Source: Nitrogeniibacter sp050293885 (GTDB lineage: Bacteria > Pseudomonadota > Gammaproteobacteria > Burkholderiales > Rhodocyclaceae). From it: a stretch of 64,000 nucleotides of DNA. Positions 1-8,695 of this stretch are shown one piece after another. Position 1 is the first letter of the stretch. Every line of letters begins with the position of its first letter. The stretch covers positions 1 to 64,000 of the forward strand of contig JBNKNO010000002.1 of NCBI GenBank assembly GCA_050293885.1, in the 5' to 3' direction. The notes under the pieces were generated by a model, which saw only the letters and a list, made by a program, of their open reading frames with translations, was not told the DNA's origin and did not search any database. The position numbers and the translations under genes are program-made.

Positions 1-450
1 GGCGCGGTCAACCTGACCGGTCACTTGGGTGAAGTTACCAAGGGTGCCACCAGCAAACGGATCGTACTTGTTGTAGATGCCGTAACGGATACCGTCCAGG
101 CGACCCGCAACCACGGTACCGAAGCCACCGGCCAGGCCGAGGTAAGAGTGGCGGTTACCGTTGATGCCACCGGCCTTGATGTCGTTCTTGATGGAACCGA
201 ATTCCATTTCGAAGACGGCCTTCAGACCGTTACCGAGGTCCTCAGCACCTTTGAAGCCGATGCGGTTGCCGCCCTGAAGACCGGTATCGAGGCCGGTTTC
301 ACCGTTGGTCGTGTCGCTCACGGCACCGTTGTCACCGGTACGGGACTGGAAGCCGATATCGAAACGACCGTAGATCGTGACGTTGGACTGAGCAAATGCC
401 GGTGCTGCCATCAGGCCGGCGACGGCCAGCGCAATCAGTTTCTTCTGCAT
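1..450 (-). CDS. General outer-membrane porin, N-terminal part (cut by window edge)
   Basis: Outer-membrane diffusion channel of the Gram-negative porin_4 type. Only the first 150 residues are in the window; the rest lies beyond position 1. The ATG at 450 follows GGAGAA. Residues 1-20 form a Sec signal peptide ending in APAFA, and the mature protein begins SNVTIYGRFD, the usual first strand of betaproteobacterial porins. The stretch GFKGAEDLGNGLKAVFE is another hallmark of this family. The substrate cannot be judged from this fragment. It lies downstream of the TamA-like gene on the same strand, but the 179-bp gap suggests its own promoter. Confidence 0.93.
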   Translation of the reverse strand, partial: MQKKLIALAVAGLMAAPAFAQSNVTIYGRFDIGFQSRTGDNGAVSDTTNGETGLDTGLQGGNRIGFKGAEDLGNGLKAVFEMEFGSIKNDIKAGGINGNRHSYLGLAGGFGTVVAGRLDGIRYGIYNKYDPFAGGTLGNFTQVTGQVDRA

Positions 451-629
451 GGATTTCTCCTGTGTTTTAGAAGTAGGGGCTCGCTTTTCTGAGCCCGACT
501 GACCCCTCAAGTTGAGAAGTTGTTGCAATTTTGCAAACCCCGGCGGGGCTGAGCAAGAGAAAACGCCTGCTGCGCCTGCGCGCCGGGGCGAGTCTGTTGC
601 TTTTGTGCAACAACCGCGCTTCGGGCCGA

Positions 630-2360
630 TCAAAAGGCGACGGCGACGGAGAAATGGAGTCGAACTCGGCGCTCTTCCGTGCCATAGGCAAGGTCGGCGG
701 CGAGGGGGCCGGCGGGGCTGCGCCAGCGGGCACCGAGGCCCAGGCCGGTGAACAACCGAAACGTTTCACGATCATCCATGGCGTTGCCGGCGTCGATGAA
801 TGCGGCAACGCCCCAATCGTTCTTCCACCAGTGGGTGTATTCGGTGCTGAGCAGCGCCATGTATCGGCCGCCGACGATGGCATCGCCCTGCTGCACACCC
901 AGACTGTTGTATTGATAGCCGCGTACGGTTTGCGCGCCGCCGGTGCGGAAGAGAAAGTCTTGCGGGATGCCTTCACGGCTTTGCGCCAGGGTCGCGCCGC
1001 CTTCGGCGCGCATCAGCAGCACGTCGCGCTTGCCCACGGGTACATAGAACGCCAAACGGCCGGAGAGCCGCAGAAAATTCTGATCGGAGAGCGCGGCCTT
1101 GGCGCCACCACCGATCTGGCCGGAAACAACGAAACCGTCGCGCGGATTGAACAGGTCGTCGACACGACGCAGCGTCCACGTCCAGTTCGCGGTGAGTGCC
1201 TGATTGCGCGTGCTGTCGGCACCGTCGGGCGAAAACACTTCTCGCTGAAGCTTGAACGCCAGGTGGGTTTCGATGTCGCCACGCTGGTGGCGCCGGGCAG
1301 CGCCGATCGCGCTTGTGCGCGTGCTCAGGCCCTGCGAGCGCGCACGTTCCGCCTGGGCGCCAAAGCTGTCTTGATGGTCTTGCCGGGCCGGCGGCAGGAA
1401 GACGTCGGCGAACAATAGCTGGTGACGCTGCTCCAGCCGCAGGCCGGTGTTGAGCTGCCAGCCGCGCCCCAGCCAGTCCACATGGCGATAGCTGGTTTCG
1501 ACACGATAGCCGTTGTTGCTGCTGTAACCGGCACCAAATTCGATGCGCTTGGGCTTGGCTTCGGCCAACTGGATCAGGATCGGTGCGCTTGCCGTCGGCC
1601 CGTCGGTCGGCATGCTGACGATAACGGACGAAAAGTAAGGGGTGGCCTGCAGCGCCCGCTGCAAATCCAGCAACGCGTCGCGGTCATACGGCGTGCCGGG
1701 CTCGATCACGTTGTATCGACGCACCAGCTGCGGGTCGTATTGCTCGAGCCCCTCGAGCTGGAGTTCGCCCATGGTGTAGGCGGGGCCGGAATCGACGACC
1801 AGTTCGAGCCGGGCATGTGCGCGTTCGGGGTCGACCTCCGCCTGTGTGAGTACAAATTTTGCGGCTGGAAAATCACGCACCGACACTTCGTCGAGCAACC
1901 AGGCCTTGGCACCGTCCCAATCCGCCTGACGAAACGGCAGATCGGCCTTGAACGGCCATGCCTGCTCGATGCGTGCGCGCCGCGCCGCATAGGCAGCATC
2001 GATGATCGCGCCTTCAAACCGAAGACTGACCGATTCCACGCGCGTACGCGCGCCCGGCTCGATCTTGAGGCGAATGGGCATGCCGTCGCCGACGCGGCTG
2101 ACCGAGGGCGAAAAGTAGCCTTCGGTCGCCAGCAGCTCGGCAATTTCCTTGCGCGAGCGCTGAACCAGTGCCTGCTGCTCGCGCGCGCCGGGCGCGGTGG
2201 AGACGACGTCTTCCTGCAGCACCGAAAGATGCTTTTGCAACAGCGGACGCAGCTCATCGGACACATCGAGCGCCACCGGCGCCTGCGCGTAGGCCACCGA
2301 CGCGACACAACACAGAAGAAGCCACGCGGCGTGGCGCAAGCGTCGGAAAGAATTTGCCAT
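630..2360 (-). CDS. tamA: BamA/TamA-family outer-membrane protein
   Basis: Omp85-family protein of 576 residues, most like TamA, the outer-membrane half of the translocation and assembly module. I chose the ATG at 2360 because it begins a clear signal peptide (MANSFRRL... ending VAYAQ); the open frame extends further upstream without one. Residues about 25-260 look like POTRA domains. The C-terminal half is a 16-strand-type barrel with the conserved VRGYQYNSLG motif near residue 477, and the protein ends in phenylalanine. In many relatives tamB follows directly; here the next gene downstream is a porin, so tamB must be elsewhere or absent. A generic surface-antigen Omp85 role is the alternative. 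Confidence 0.88.
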   Translation of the reverse strand: MANSFRRLRHAAWLLLCCVASVAYAQAPVALDVSDELRPLLQKHLSVLQEDVVSTAPGAREQQALVQRSRKEIAELLATEGYFSPSVSRVGDGMPIRLKIEPGARTRVESVSLRFEGAIIDAAYAARRARIEQAWPFKADLPFRQADWDGAKAWLLDEVSVRDFPAAKFVLTQAEVDPERAHARLELVVDSGPAYTMGELQLEGLEQYDPQLVRRYNVIEPGTPYDRDALLDLQRALQATPYFSSVIVSMPTDGPTASAPILIQLAEAKPKRIEFGAGYSSNNGYRVETSYRHVDWLGRGWQLNTGLRLEQRHQLLFADVFLPPARQDHQDSFGAQAERARSQGLSTRTSAIGAARRHQRGDIETHLAFKLQREVFSPDGADSTRNQALTANWTWTLRRVDDLFNPRDGFVVSGQIGGGAKAALSDQNFLRLSGRLAFYVPVGKRDVLLMRAEGGATLAQSREGIPQDFLFRTGGAQTVRGYQYNSLGVQQGDAIVGGRYMALLSTEYTHWWKNDWGVAAFIDAGNAMDDRETFRLFTGLGLGARWRSPAGPLAADLAYGTEERRVRLHFSVAVAF

Positions 2361-2451
2361 GGGCGAATTGTATTGCGTTCGCTGTCGGCAAGGCGCAAGG
2401 TCGCACGCCGCGGATGCCGACGCACGCCCCCGCTTCGCTTTCAACCGACAC

Positions 2452-2475
2452 AAAAAAGCCGCCCCGAAGGGCGGC
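2452..2475 (-). terminator. Rho-independent terminator after fbp
   Basis: On the minus strand a GCCGCCC/GGGCGGC hairpin (7-bp stem, 4-nt loop) is followed by six T. It lies 24 nt after the fbp stop and separates fbp from the TamA-like gene. Confidence 0.88.
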
Positions 2476-2498
2476 CTGGCCTCTGACGGCGGGCCGGA

Positions 2499-3500
2499 TC
2501 AGCGCTCGTTGTGATAGGCCGTGACCCGCTCCACCTCGTTGCGCGAGCCGAGAAAGACCGGCACGCGCTGGTGCAGGCGCTCCGGCTGGACCGCCATGAT
2601 GCGCTCGCGCCCGGTGGTGGCCGCACCGCCGGCCTGTTCGATGAGCATGGCCATGGGGTTGGCCTCGTACATCAGGCGCAGCTTGCCGCCCTTGTCGCGG
2701 TTCTTTTCGTCAATGGGATACATGAACACCCCGCCACGGGTGAGGATGCGATGCACGTCGGCCACCATGGAGGCCACCCAGCGCATGTTGAAATCCTTGC
2801 CACGCGGGCCGCTCTTGCCTTGCTGCATTTCGCTGACGTAGCGCTGCACGGGCGCTTCCCAATAGCGGGCGTTGGAGGAGTTGATGGCGTATTCCTGCGT
2901 ATCGGCCGGCACCGTCATGTTTGGTGTGGTGTAGATGAAGCTGCCCATCTCGCGATCCAGCGTAAAGCCATGCACGCCGCTACCGACGGTGAGCACCAAC
3001 TGGGTGGAGGGGCCGAACACCGCGTAGCCGGCCGCGACCTGCGTGTCGCCCGACTGCAGAAAATCGGCTTCGGTCGGCTCTTCGCCATTGCCGGCGTATC
3101 GCAGCACCGAGAAGATCGTGCCCACTGACACATTCACATCGATGTTGGACGAGCCGTCGAGCGGATCGAACAGCAGCAGGTAGCCGCCTTTCGGGTAGTC
3201 GCGCGGAATGGCCTGAATCGTTTCCACCTCTTCCGAGGCCATGGCCGCCAGATGGCCGCCCCATTCGTTGGCCTGGATGAGGATGTCGTTGGCGATCACG
3301 TCGAGCTTCTTCTGTGCTTCGCCCTGCACGTTGTCGGAGCCGGCCTCGCCCAGCACGCCCGCCAACGCGCCCTTCGAGACATTGACGCTGATTGCCTTGA
3401 CCGCCCGCGCCACCACTTCAATGAGCAGGCGCAGATCGGCCGTCATGTGGCCGGCGCGCTGCTGCTCGATGAGAAATTGGGTGAGCGTGACTCGTTGCAT
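2499..3500 (-). CDS. fbp: Fructose-1,6-bisphosphatase class I
   Basis: Hydrolyses fructose 1,6-bisphosphate to fructose 6-phosphate in gluconeogenesis; cytoplasmic. The 333 residues match the usual class I length. The metal- and phosphate-binding signature FDPLDGSSN is at residues 111-119, with an acidic metal-ligand segment (SEEVE) near 89-93 and the substrate-binding region RWVASMVADVHR further on. The ATG at 3500 is followed directly by family-like sequence. It is a single-gene unit with its own terminator and is divergent from dadA. Confidence 0.97.
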   Translation of the reverse strand: MQRVTLTQFLIEQQRAGHMTADLRLLIEVVARAVKAISVNVSKGALAGVLGEAGSDNVQGEAQKKLDVIANDILIQANEWGGHLAAMASEEVETIQAIPRDYPKGGYLLLFDPLDGSSNIDVNVSVGTIFSVLRYAGNGEEPTEADFLQSGDTQVAAGYAVFGPSTQLVLTVGSGVHGFTLDREMGSFIYTTPNMTVPADTQEYAINSSNARYWEAPVQRYVSEMQQGKSGPRGKDFNMRWVASMVADVHRILTRGGVFMYPIDEKNRDKGGKLRLMYEANPMAMLIEQAGGAATTGRERIMAVQPERLHQRVPVFLGSRNEVERVTAYHNER

Positions 3501-3621
3501 GGGGAGGCTCCGTCAAAAGGCTGGAATTCGAATACCGCGAATTATCCCGTTTTCCGGTGCGTACTGCACGTTGGCGGTATCATCAGCGCTCGCCCAATGC
3601 GCCCACCCGCCACCCGTCGTC

Positions 3622-4887
3622 ATGCACGTGCTCGTTCTCGGCGCCGGCCTCGCCGGTGTCACTTCCGCCTGGTATCTGAAAAAGGCCGGTCTCGACGTCA
3701 CCGTCGTCGACCGGCAGCACGCACCCGGCATGGAAACCAGCTTTGCCAACGGCGGGCAGATTTCCGTCAGTCATCCGGAGCCATGGGCCAATCCCTCGGC
3801 ACCACTCACGGTGTTGCGCTGGCTCGGGCGGGCAGACGCGCCGCTCAAGTTCACACCCCGTGCCGACTGGCACCAGTGGCGTTGGGCGGCGCAATTCCTG
3901 CGCGAATGCCTGCCCTGGCGCACCGAGCACAACACCCGCGCCATTGCCACGCTCGCCCGCTACAGTCGTGAGTGCCTCGCTCAACTGCGTCTGGAAACCG
4001 GGATCGACTACACCCACACCGAGCGCGGCATCCTGCATCTGTTCTTCGACGCCGCCGGCGCGCGCGGCATCGCGCAACGCGTTGCCACCTTGGCGCACTA
4101 CCACATTCACGCCGAGGCTTGCGACACCGCACGCTGCCTCGCCATCGAGCCGGCGCTGACGCACATGGCGCACAAGCCGCTGGGCGGCATCTACGCGCCG
4201 GACGACGAATCGGGCGATGCGCACGGCTTCATCGAGGCACTGGTCGAGCGCCTGCAAGCGGACGGCGTACGTTTTCTGTTCGACACCCGCATCGATGGCT
4301 TCGATCACCTCGGCGGACTGGTCGAAGGCGTGCGCGTCACCCGCGCGGATGGCACGCCGGACCGACTCAAGGCCAGCAGCTACGTGCTGTGCCTGGGCAG
4401 CTACAGCCCGCAGCTGGTGGCGCCGCTGGGCGAGCGCCTGCCGATCTATCCGATCAAGGGCTACTCCATGACCCTGCCGATTATCGATACCGAGCGCGTG
4501 CCGGCCGTGAGCCTCACCGACGAAGCGCGCCGCATCGTGTGCTCGCGCCTCGGCGATACGCTGCGCGTCGCCGGCACGGCCGAACTCAACGGCTATGACC
4601 TGTCTCTGGACGAACGGCGCGGGCGCGCCCTGCTCGATTGGGCGGAATCGACCTTTCCCGGCGGCACCGACGTTGCCGGCGCCAAAGCCTGGTGCGGCCT
4701 GCGCCCGACCACCCCGAGCAATCGACCGCTGATCGGCAAGAGCAGCCTGCTCAATCTCTACTACAACACCGGGCACGGCACCCTGGGCTGGACACTGGCC
4801 TGCGGCTCGGCGGCGGCGCTGGCCGACCTCATGTCGGGCACGCCGCCAACGCCGGACTTCCCCTTCCTCGGCAGCCGCTTCGACTGA
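3622..4887 (+). CDS. dadA: D-amino acid dehydrogenase small subunit
   Basis: FAD-dependent membrane-associated dehydrogenase that oxidises D-amino acids to 2-oxo acids and passes electrons to the respiratory chain. The protein has 421 residues, close to the DadA norm of about 430. The ATG at 3622 begins MHVLVLGAGLAG, the Rossmann dinucleotide-binding motif, and is followed by SAWYLKKAG and ETSFANGGQIS, both typical of DadA. The C-terminal segment GLRPTTPSNRPLIG also matches. No alanine racemase gene is adjacent. A general glycine/D-amino acid oxidase function is the alternative. Confidence 0.88.
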   Translation: MHVLVLGAGLAGVTSAWYLKKAGLDVTVVDRQHAPGMETSFANGGQISVSHPEPWANPSAPLTVLRWLGRADAPLKFTPRADWHQWRWAAQFLRECLPWRTEHNTRAIATLARYSRECLAQLRLETGIDYTHTERGILHLFFDAAGARGIAQRVATLAHYHIHAEACDTARCLAIEPALTHMAHKPLGGIYAPDDESGDAHGFIEALVERLQADGVRFLFDTRIDGFDHLGGLVEGVRVTRADGTPDRLKASSYVLCLGSYSPQLVAPLGERLPIYPIKGYSMTLPIIDTERVPAVSLTDEARRIVCSRLGDTLRVAGTAELNGYDLSLDERRGRALLDWAESTFPGGTDVAGAKAWCGLRPTTPSNRPLIGKSSLLNLYYNTGHGTLGWTLACGSAAALADLMSGTPPTPDFPFLGSRFD

Positions 4888-4894
4888 CGATCCG

Positions 4895-5350
4895 TCAGCT
4901 GGACCCGGCCGTCGAGCAATCGACGCCGGAGAGCTTCTCCGGATGCCCGATCTCGCCGGTGACAGTATCGAAACCGATGGTCTCCAGGTGAAAGGCCAGC
5001 GCCGCATCCATGCCCGTGGCGTGGCTTTCGAACCACGGCGGCAACTCTTCGATCAGGCGACGCGCCAGTGCCATGTCGCCCAAGGCGGCGCGTTTGCGCA
5101 CGTCGTGCAACACCGCCAACACGCGGTCGTGTTCCGCCTTGTGGCAGCCGGGGAAGTTCACCGCCGCCATCCACACGTTTTCCTGCTCGAAATGCGCCAC
5201 GGTGTGGTCGATGAATGCGTCGAAGCAGGCGAGAAACTCCGCCTCGCTTGCACTCGCCAGCGCGTTGTAACAGGCAACGAACTCCTGATGCGTCGCATCC
5301 ATGGGCGCCAGCCCCAATTCAAGCGTATCGCTCCATTCCATTTGCTTCAT
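4895..5350 (-). CDS. Bacteriohemerythrin
   Basis: Single-domain hemerythrin of 151 residues that binds O2 at a non-heme di-iron site; likely an oxygen carrier or sensor in the cytoplasm. Start chosen at the ATG at 5350, which has GAGGGA just upstream; an in-frame GTG at 5383 is possible. Ligand positions of the four-helix bundle are visible: H21, H49/H53 with E55/E57, H70 and H74 in HKAEH, and H110 with D115. It converges with dadA, the stops being 8 bp apart. Confidence 0.9.
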   Translation of the reverse strand: MKQMEWSDTLELGLAPMDATHQEFVACYNALASASEAEFLACFDAFIDHTVAHFEQENVWMAAVNFPGCHKAEHDRVLAVLHDVRKRAALGDMALARRLIEELPPWFESHATGMDAALAFHLETIGFDTVTGEIGHPEKLSGVDCSTAGSS

Positions 5351-5513
5351 TTCCCTCTTCACACCCTGCAATTCAGTTGGCACACGCCAGCACGAAACCT
5401 ACGCCAAACGGAAGCTCGTCGTGGTGATGCACATCAAATCCCGCGCACGCGCTGCAAACAAACCGTCATGCGGCTCATCTAGATTGGCGCGCATGACACA
5501 AGAGAGGCCACCC

Positions 5514-6719
5514 ATGAACGTGTTGATGTTGTCCGATGTGTACTTTCCCCGTATCAACGGCGTCAGCACCTCGATAGAAACCTTTCGCCAGACGCTGCGC
5601 GCCCATGCGGTGGAAACCACCCTGATCGCGCCGACCTACCCCAACATCCGGCAGGACGACGACCGGATACTGCGCATTCCGTCGCGCTACCTGCCTATCG
5701 ACCCCGAAGACCGCATCATGCAGCGCGCGCAGATTCGTGCCCTGCTGCCGCAACTGCGCGAACTGGCACCGCAGATCGTGCACGTGCAGACCCCTTTCAT
5801 CGCCCACTACACCGGCCTCGAACTCGCACAACAACTCGGCGTGCCGTGCGTGGCGACCTACCATACCTTCTTCGAGGAATACCTCTATCACTACGTGCCG
5901 TTCGCCCCGAGAAAATGGCTGCGCGCCGCCGCCCGCCGCTTTTCACGCACCCAGTGCAACGCGCTCGACGCCATTGTGGTGCCCTCCTCGGCGATGCGCG
6001 ACGCGCTGATCGAGTACGGCGTCACCCAGCCCATGCACGTCCTGCCAACCGGCATTCCGACACAGGGGTTTCATGGCGGCGACGGGGGCTACTTTCGCGA
6101 ACGCTACCAGATCGCGCCCGATCGCAAGGTGTTGCTGTTCGTCGGGCGCGTCGCGCATGAAAAGAACATCGGGCAACTCATCGACATGACCGATCAACTG
6201 CGCAAGACGCAACCCGACGCCTTGCTCGTGGTCACCGGCGAAGGCCCCGCACTGGCCTCCCTGCGGGCGCAATGCGCGCGGCGTGGACTCGAGCAGCACG
6301 TGCGCTTCCTCGGCTATCTCGATCGGCACGATGAATTGCACAATTGCTATCGTGCGGCGGATCTGTTCGTGTTCGCATCGCACACCGAAACACAGGGGCT
6401 GGTCTTACTCGAAGCCATGGCCCTGGGCACGCCCGTGGTCGCCATTGCGGAAATGGGAACGAAAGACATCCTCGGACCCCAGCGCGGCTGCCGTATCGCC
6501 CCCGACGACGCGGCCGGTTTCGCCAGGGTGGTCGACGACGTTCTGCGCGACAGCGATTTGCGCCATCGGCTTGCGCTCGAGGCGCAAGACTATGCGCGCA
6601 CCTGGTCTGCGGATGCGATGGCAGGCCGACTCGCAGCCCTCTACCGGGAATGGTCAGGTACAAAAGCGGAGCACACACCGGTCACGGCCTGTGCCGCCCC
6701 GATACGCCCGGCCGCTTGA
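5514..6719 (+). CDS. Glycosyltransferase family 4
   Basis: GT-B fold retaining glycosyltransferase of 401 residues, probably adding a sugar to a lipid or surface glycan. The ATG at 5514 is preceded by GAGAGG at a 6-nt spacing. The N-terminus MLSDVYFPRINGVSTSIE is the acceptor-side GT4-like motif seen in diacylglycerol and mannosyl-inositol glycosyltransferases. VGRVAHEKN begins the donor domain and the EX7E-type motif ETQGLVLLEAMALG is near residues 289-302. Acceptor and sugar donor are not determined. The gene stands alone and converges with sspB. Confidence 0.87.
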   Translation: MNVLMLSDVYFPRINGVSTSIETFRQTLRAHAVETTLIAPTYPNIRQDDDRILRIPSRYLPIDPEDRIMQRAQIRALLPQLRELAPQIVHVQTPFIAHYTGLELAQQLGVPCVATYHTFFEEYLYHYVPFAPRKWLRAAARRFSRTQCNALDAIVVPSSAMRDALIEYGVTQPMHVLPTGIPTQGFHGGDGGYFRERYQIAPDRKVLLFVGRVAHEKNIGQLIDMTDQLRKTQPDALLVVTGEGPALASLRAQCARRGLEQHVRFLGYLDRHDELHNCYRAADLFVFASHTETQGLVLLEAMALGTPVVAIAEMGTKDILGPQRGCRIAPDDAAGFARVVDDVLRDSDLRHRLALEAQDYARTWSADAMAGRLAALYREWSGTKAEHTPVTACAAPIRPAA

Positions 6720-6741
6720 CGGCCGGGTGGCACGCTGAACG

Positions 6742-7209
6742 CTACTTGATGACCTTGAGGTGACTGCGCCCACCGCCCTTGGGCGGGGTGTCGTCGGGCC
6801 GATCCGGCGGCGGCGCTGAATCGTCGTTGTCGACAACGTCCAGCGGCGTCACTTCGGCAGGCATCTCGTCCGACTCGGCGTCTTCGGATTCGGCTTCCGG
6901 CTCAACCTCGAAAGCCATGCCGTGGCCGTTTTCACGCGCGTAAATGGCGACCACATTGGCAACGGGTACGCGCAAGGTATGCGCGACACCACCAAAACGG
7001 GCCTGGAACTCGATCAGCTCGTTACCCATGTCCAGCTGGTTGGTCGCATCCGGACTCACGTTGAGCACAATCTGACCGTCCTTGACCGTTCCGGGCGGCA
7101 CCCGCGTATTGGCGTCAACCATGGCCGCAACATAAGGCGTGTAGCCCTGATCCAGACACCATTCGTAGATGGCGCGAATGAGATACGGCTTGGTGGAAAC
7201 GGTGGACAT
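6742..7209 (-). CDS. sspB: ClpXP specificity-enhancing factor SspB
   Basis: Adaptor that tethers ssrA-tagged proteins to the ClpXP protease; cytoplasmic. The 155-residue protein has the folded substrate-binding domain at residues about 5-105, then an acidic, proline-rich flexible linker, then the C-terminal tail RSHLKVIK, which corresponds to the ClpX-docking XB peptide. The ATG at 7209 has GAGGAGG upstream. It follows sspA by 55 bp, the standard operon order. Confidence 0.96.
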   Translation of the reverse strand: MSTVSTKPYLIRAIYEWCLDQGYTPYVAAMVDANTRVPPGTVKDGQIVLNVSPDATNQLDMGNELIEFQARFGGVAHTLRVPVANVVAIYARENGHGMAFEVEPEAESEDAESDEMPAEVTPLDVVDNDDSAPPPDRPDDTPPKGGGRSHLKVIK

Positions 7210-7264
7210 GCGCCCTCCTCGTGCGGTCGGCGCCAGCCATGTGGCCGGCGCCGGTGAAACAAAG

Positions 7265-7861
7265 TTACCGACGCATGACCTTTTCGGACGGCGTCAGTGC
7301 ATCGATGAACCCCTGACGGCTGAAGATACGCTCTGCGTATTTCATGAGCGGTGCCGCGGCCTTGGGCAGATCGATACCGTAGTGCTCGAGACGCCACAGC
7401 AACGGGGCAACCGCCACGTCGAGCATGGAGAACTCGTCACCCAGCATGAAATCCTGATTGGCGAACATCGGTGCCAGCTGGGTCAGTTGGTCACGAATAT
7501 TGGCGCGCACCTTTTCCGCCGCCTTCTGGCCCTTTTCGAGCACGTCGATATCGCCAAACAACTCCTGTTCGAAGGTGTGCAGCAACTGGCGGGCACGGGC
7601 GCGCAGGATCGGGTCGGGGGGCATCAACTGCGGATGCGGGAAGCGCTCATCGATGTATTCGTTGATGATGTTCGCTTCGTGCAGCACCAGATCGCGATCG
7701 ACCAGCACCGGCACGCGGTTATAGGGATTGATCACGGCAATGTCTTCGGGCTTGTGATCGAGGTCCACATCAATGACCTGGAAATCCATGCCTTTTTCAA
7801 ACAACACAATCCGGCAACGATGGCTGAAGGGGTCCGTCGTTCCGGAGTACAGATTCATCAT
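7265..7861 (-). CDS. sspA: Stringent starvation protein A (GST-fold)
   Basis: RNA polymerase-associated protein with a glutathione S-transferase fold; it lacks GST activity in characterised homologues and affects stress and stationary-phase transcription. 198 residues from the ATG at 7861 (GGAGC about 10 nt upstream); a second ATG follows immediately and a longer frame upstream has no family-like sequence. The thioredoxin-like N-domain contains NPYNRVPVLVD and the C-domain is all helical. It lies between petC and sspB, as in most Betaproteobacteria. Confidence 0.93.
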   Translation of the reverse strand: MMNLYSGTTDPFSHRCRIVLFEKGMDFQVIDVDLDHKPEDIAVINPYNRVPVLVDRDLVLHEANIINEYIDERFPHPQLMPPDPILRARARQLLHTFEQELFGDIDVLEKGQKAAEKVRANIRDQLTQLAPMFANQDFMLGDEFSMLDVAVAPLLWRLEHYGIDLPKAAAPLMKYAERIFSRQGFIDALTPSEKVMRR

Positions 7862-7954
7862 GTCAGTATCAGCTCCATGAATGCTGAACGCCGCATGCCC
7901 GAAGGCATACGGCGCAAAAATCAACCTGCGGGCCGCCCACGGCGACCCGAAAGC

Positions 7955-8695
7955 TTAGTGAATATCTCGCCAGTAGTTCTTCTTGAGCAAGTAGCTCAGG
8001 ACGAACAGGCCAGCCAGGAAGATCAGCACCCACACGCCGATAGCCTGACGCTTTTCGGCAATGGGCTCGCCCATCCACACCATGTAGGAGACGAGATCGG
8101 CCACGGCCTTGTCGTACTCCTCGGCGTTCATCGTGCCCGGATTGACCAGCTCGAGTTCGACGCCGTGCTCGGCTTCCTTGGCCACCTGGTCGCCCTGCAG
8201 CTGCCACAGCACGTGCGGCATGCCAACGTTCGGGAACACGGTGTTGTTCCAGCCGGTCGGACGCGACGGGTCGCGGTAGAAACCACGCAGATAGGTGTAG
8301 AGCCAGTCGGCGCCGCTGTTGAACATCGATGGCGCACGCGAACGTGCAATCAAGGTCAGGTCCGGCGGAGCCGTACCAAACCAGGCATTGCCGTCGTCCC
8401 GGCGCATGGCGATCTTCATCTGCTCACCGATCTTTTCGGCGGTGAACATCAGATTGTCCTTGATCATGGTCTCGGACAGACCGATTTCCGTGAGCCGGTT
8501 GTAGCGCAGATAGCTGGCACCGTGGCAGTTCAAACAGTAGTTGACGAACAGTTTCGCCCCGCGCTGCAGGGTGGCGCCGTCCATGCTCACTGGCGCCTTG
8601 TCCAGATGCACGTCACTGGAGGCCATCGCCAGCGCCGGTACGAACAGCGCCGCCGCAAACAGGCGCTTCAGAAGTTTCATTGCTCGCGTATTCAT
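7955..8695 (-). CDS. petC: Cytochrome c1, ubiquinol-cytochrome c reductase
   Basis: Membrane-anchored c-type cytochrome that takes electrons from the Rieske protein in complex III. 246 residues: signal sequence 1-25, heme motif CLNCH at 54-58, axial methionine in NVGMPH, and a C-terminal anchor helix (VWVLIFLAGLFVLSYLL) followed by a basic tail. The ATG at 8695 overlaps the petB stop (TGATG), showing translational coupling. An alternative ATG lies five codons in. Third gene of the petABC operon. Confidence 0.97.
   Translation of the reverse strand: MNTRAMKLLKRLFAAALFVPALAMASSDVHLDKAPVSMDGATLQRGAKLFVNYCLNCHGASYLRYNRLTEIGLSETMIKDNLMFTAEKIGEQMKIAMRRDDGNAWFGTAPPDLTLIARSRAPSMFNSGADWLYTYLRGFYRDPSRPTGWNNTVFPNVGMPHVLWQLQGDQVAKEAEHGVELELVNPGTMNAEEYDKAVADLVSYMVWMGEPIAEKRQAIGVWVLIFLAGLFVLSYLLKKNYWRDIH

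Noticed and set aside
3583..5007. 474-codon minus-strand frame under dadA
   Set aside because: Antisense to dadA, whose Rossmann and C-terminal motifs are intact.
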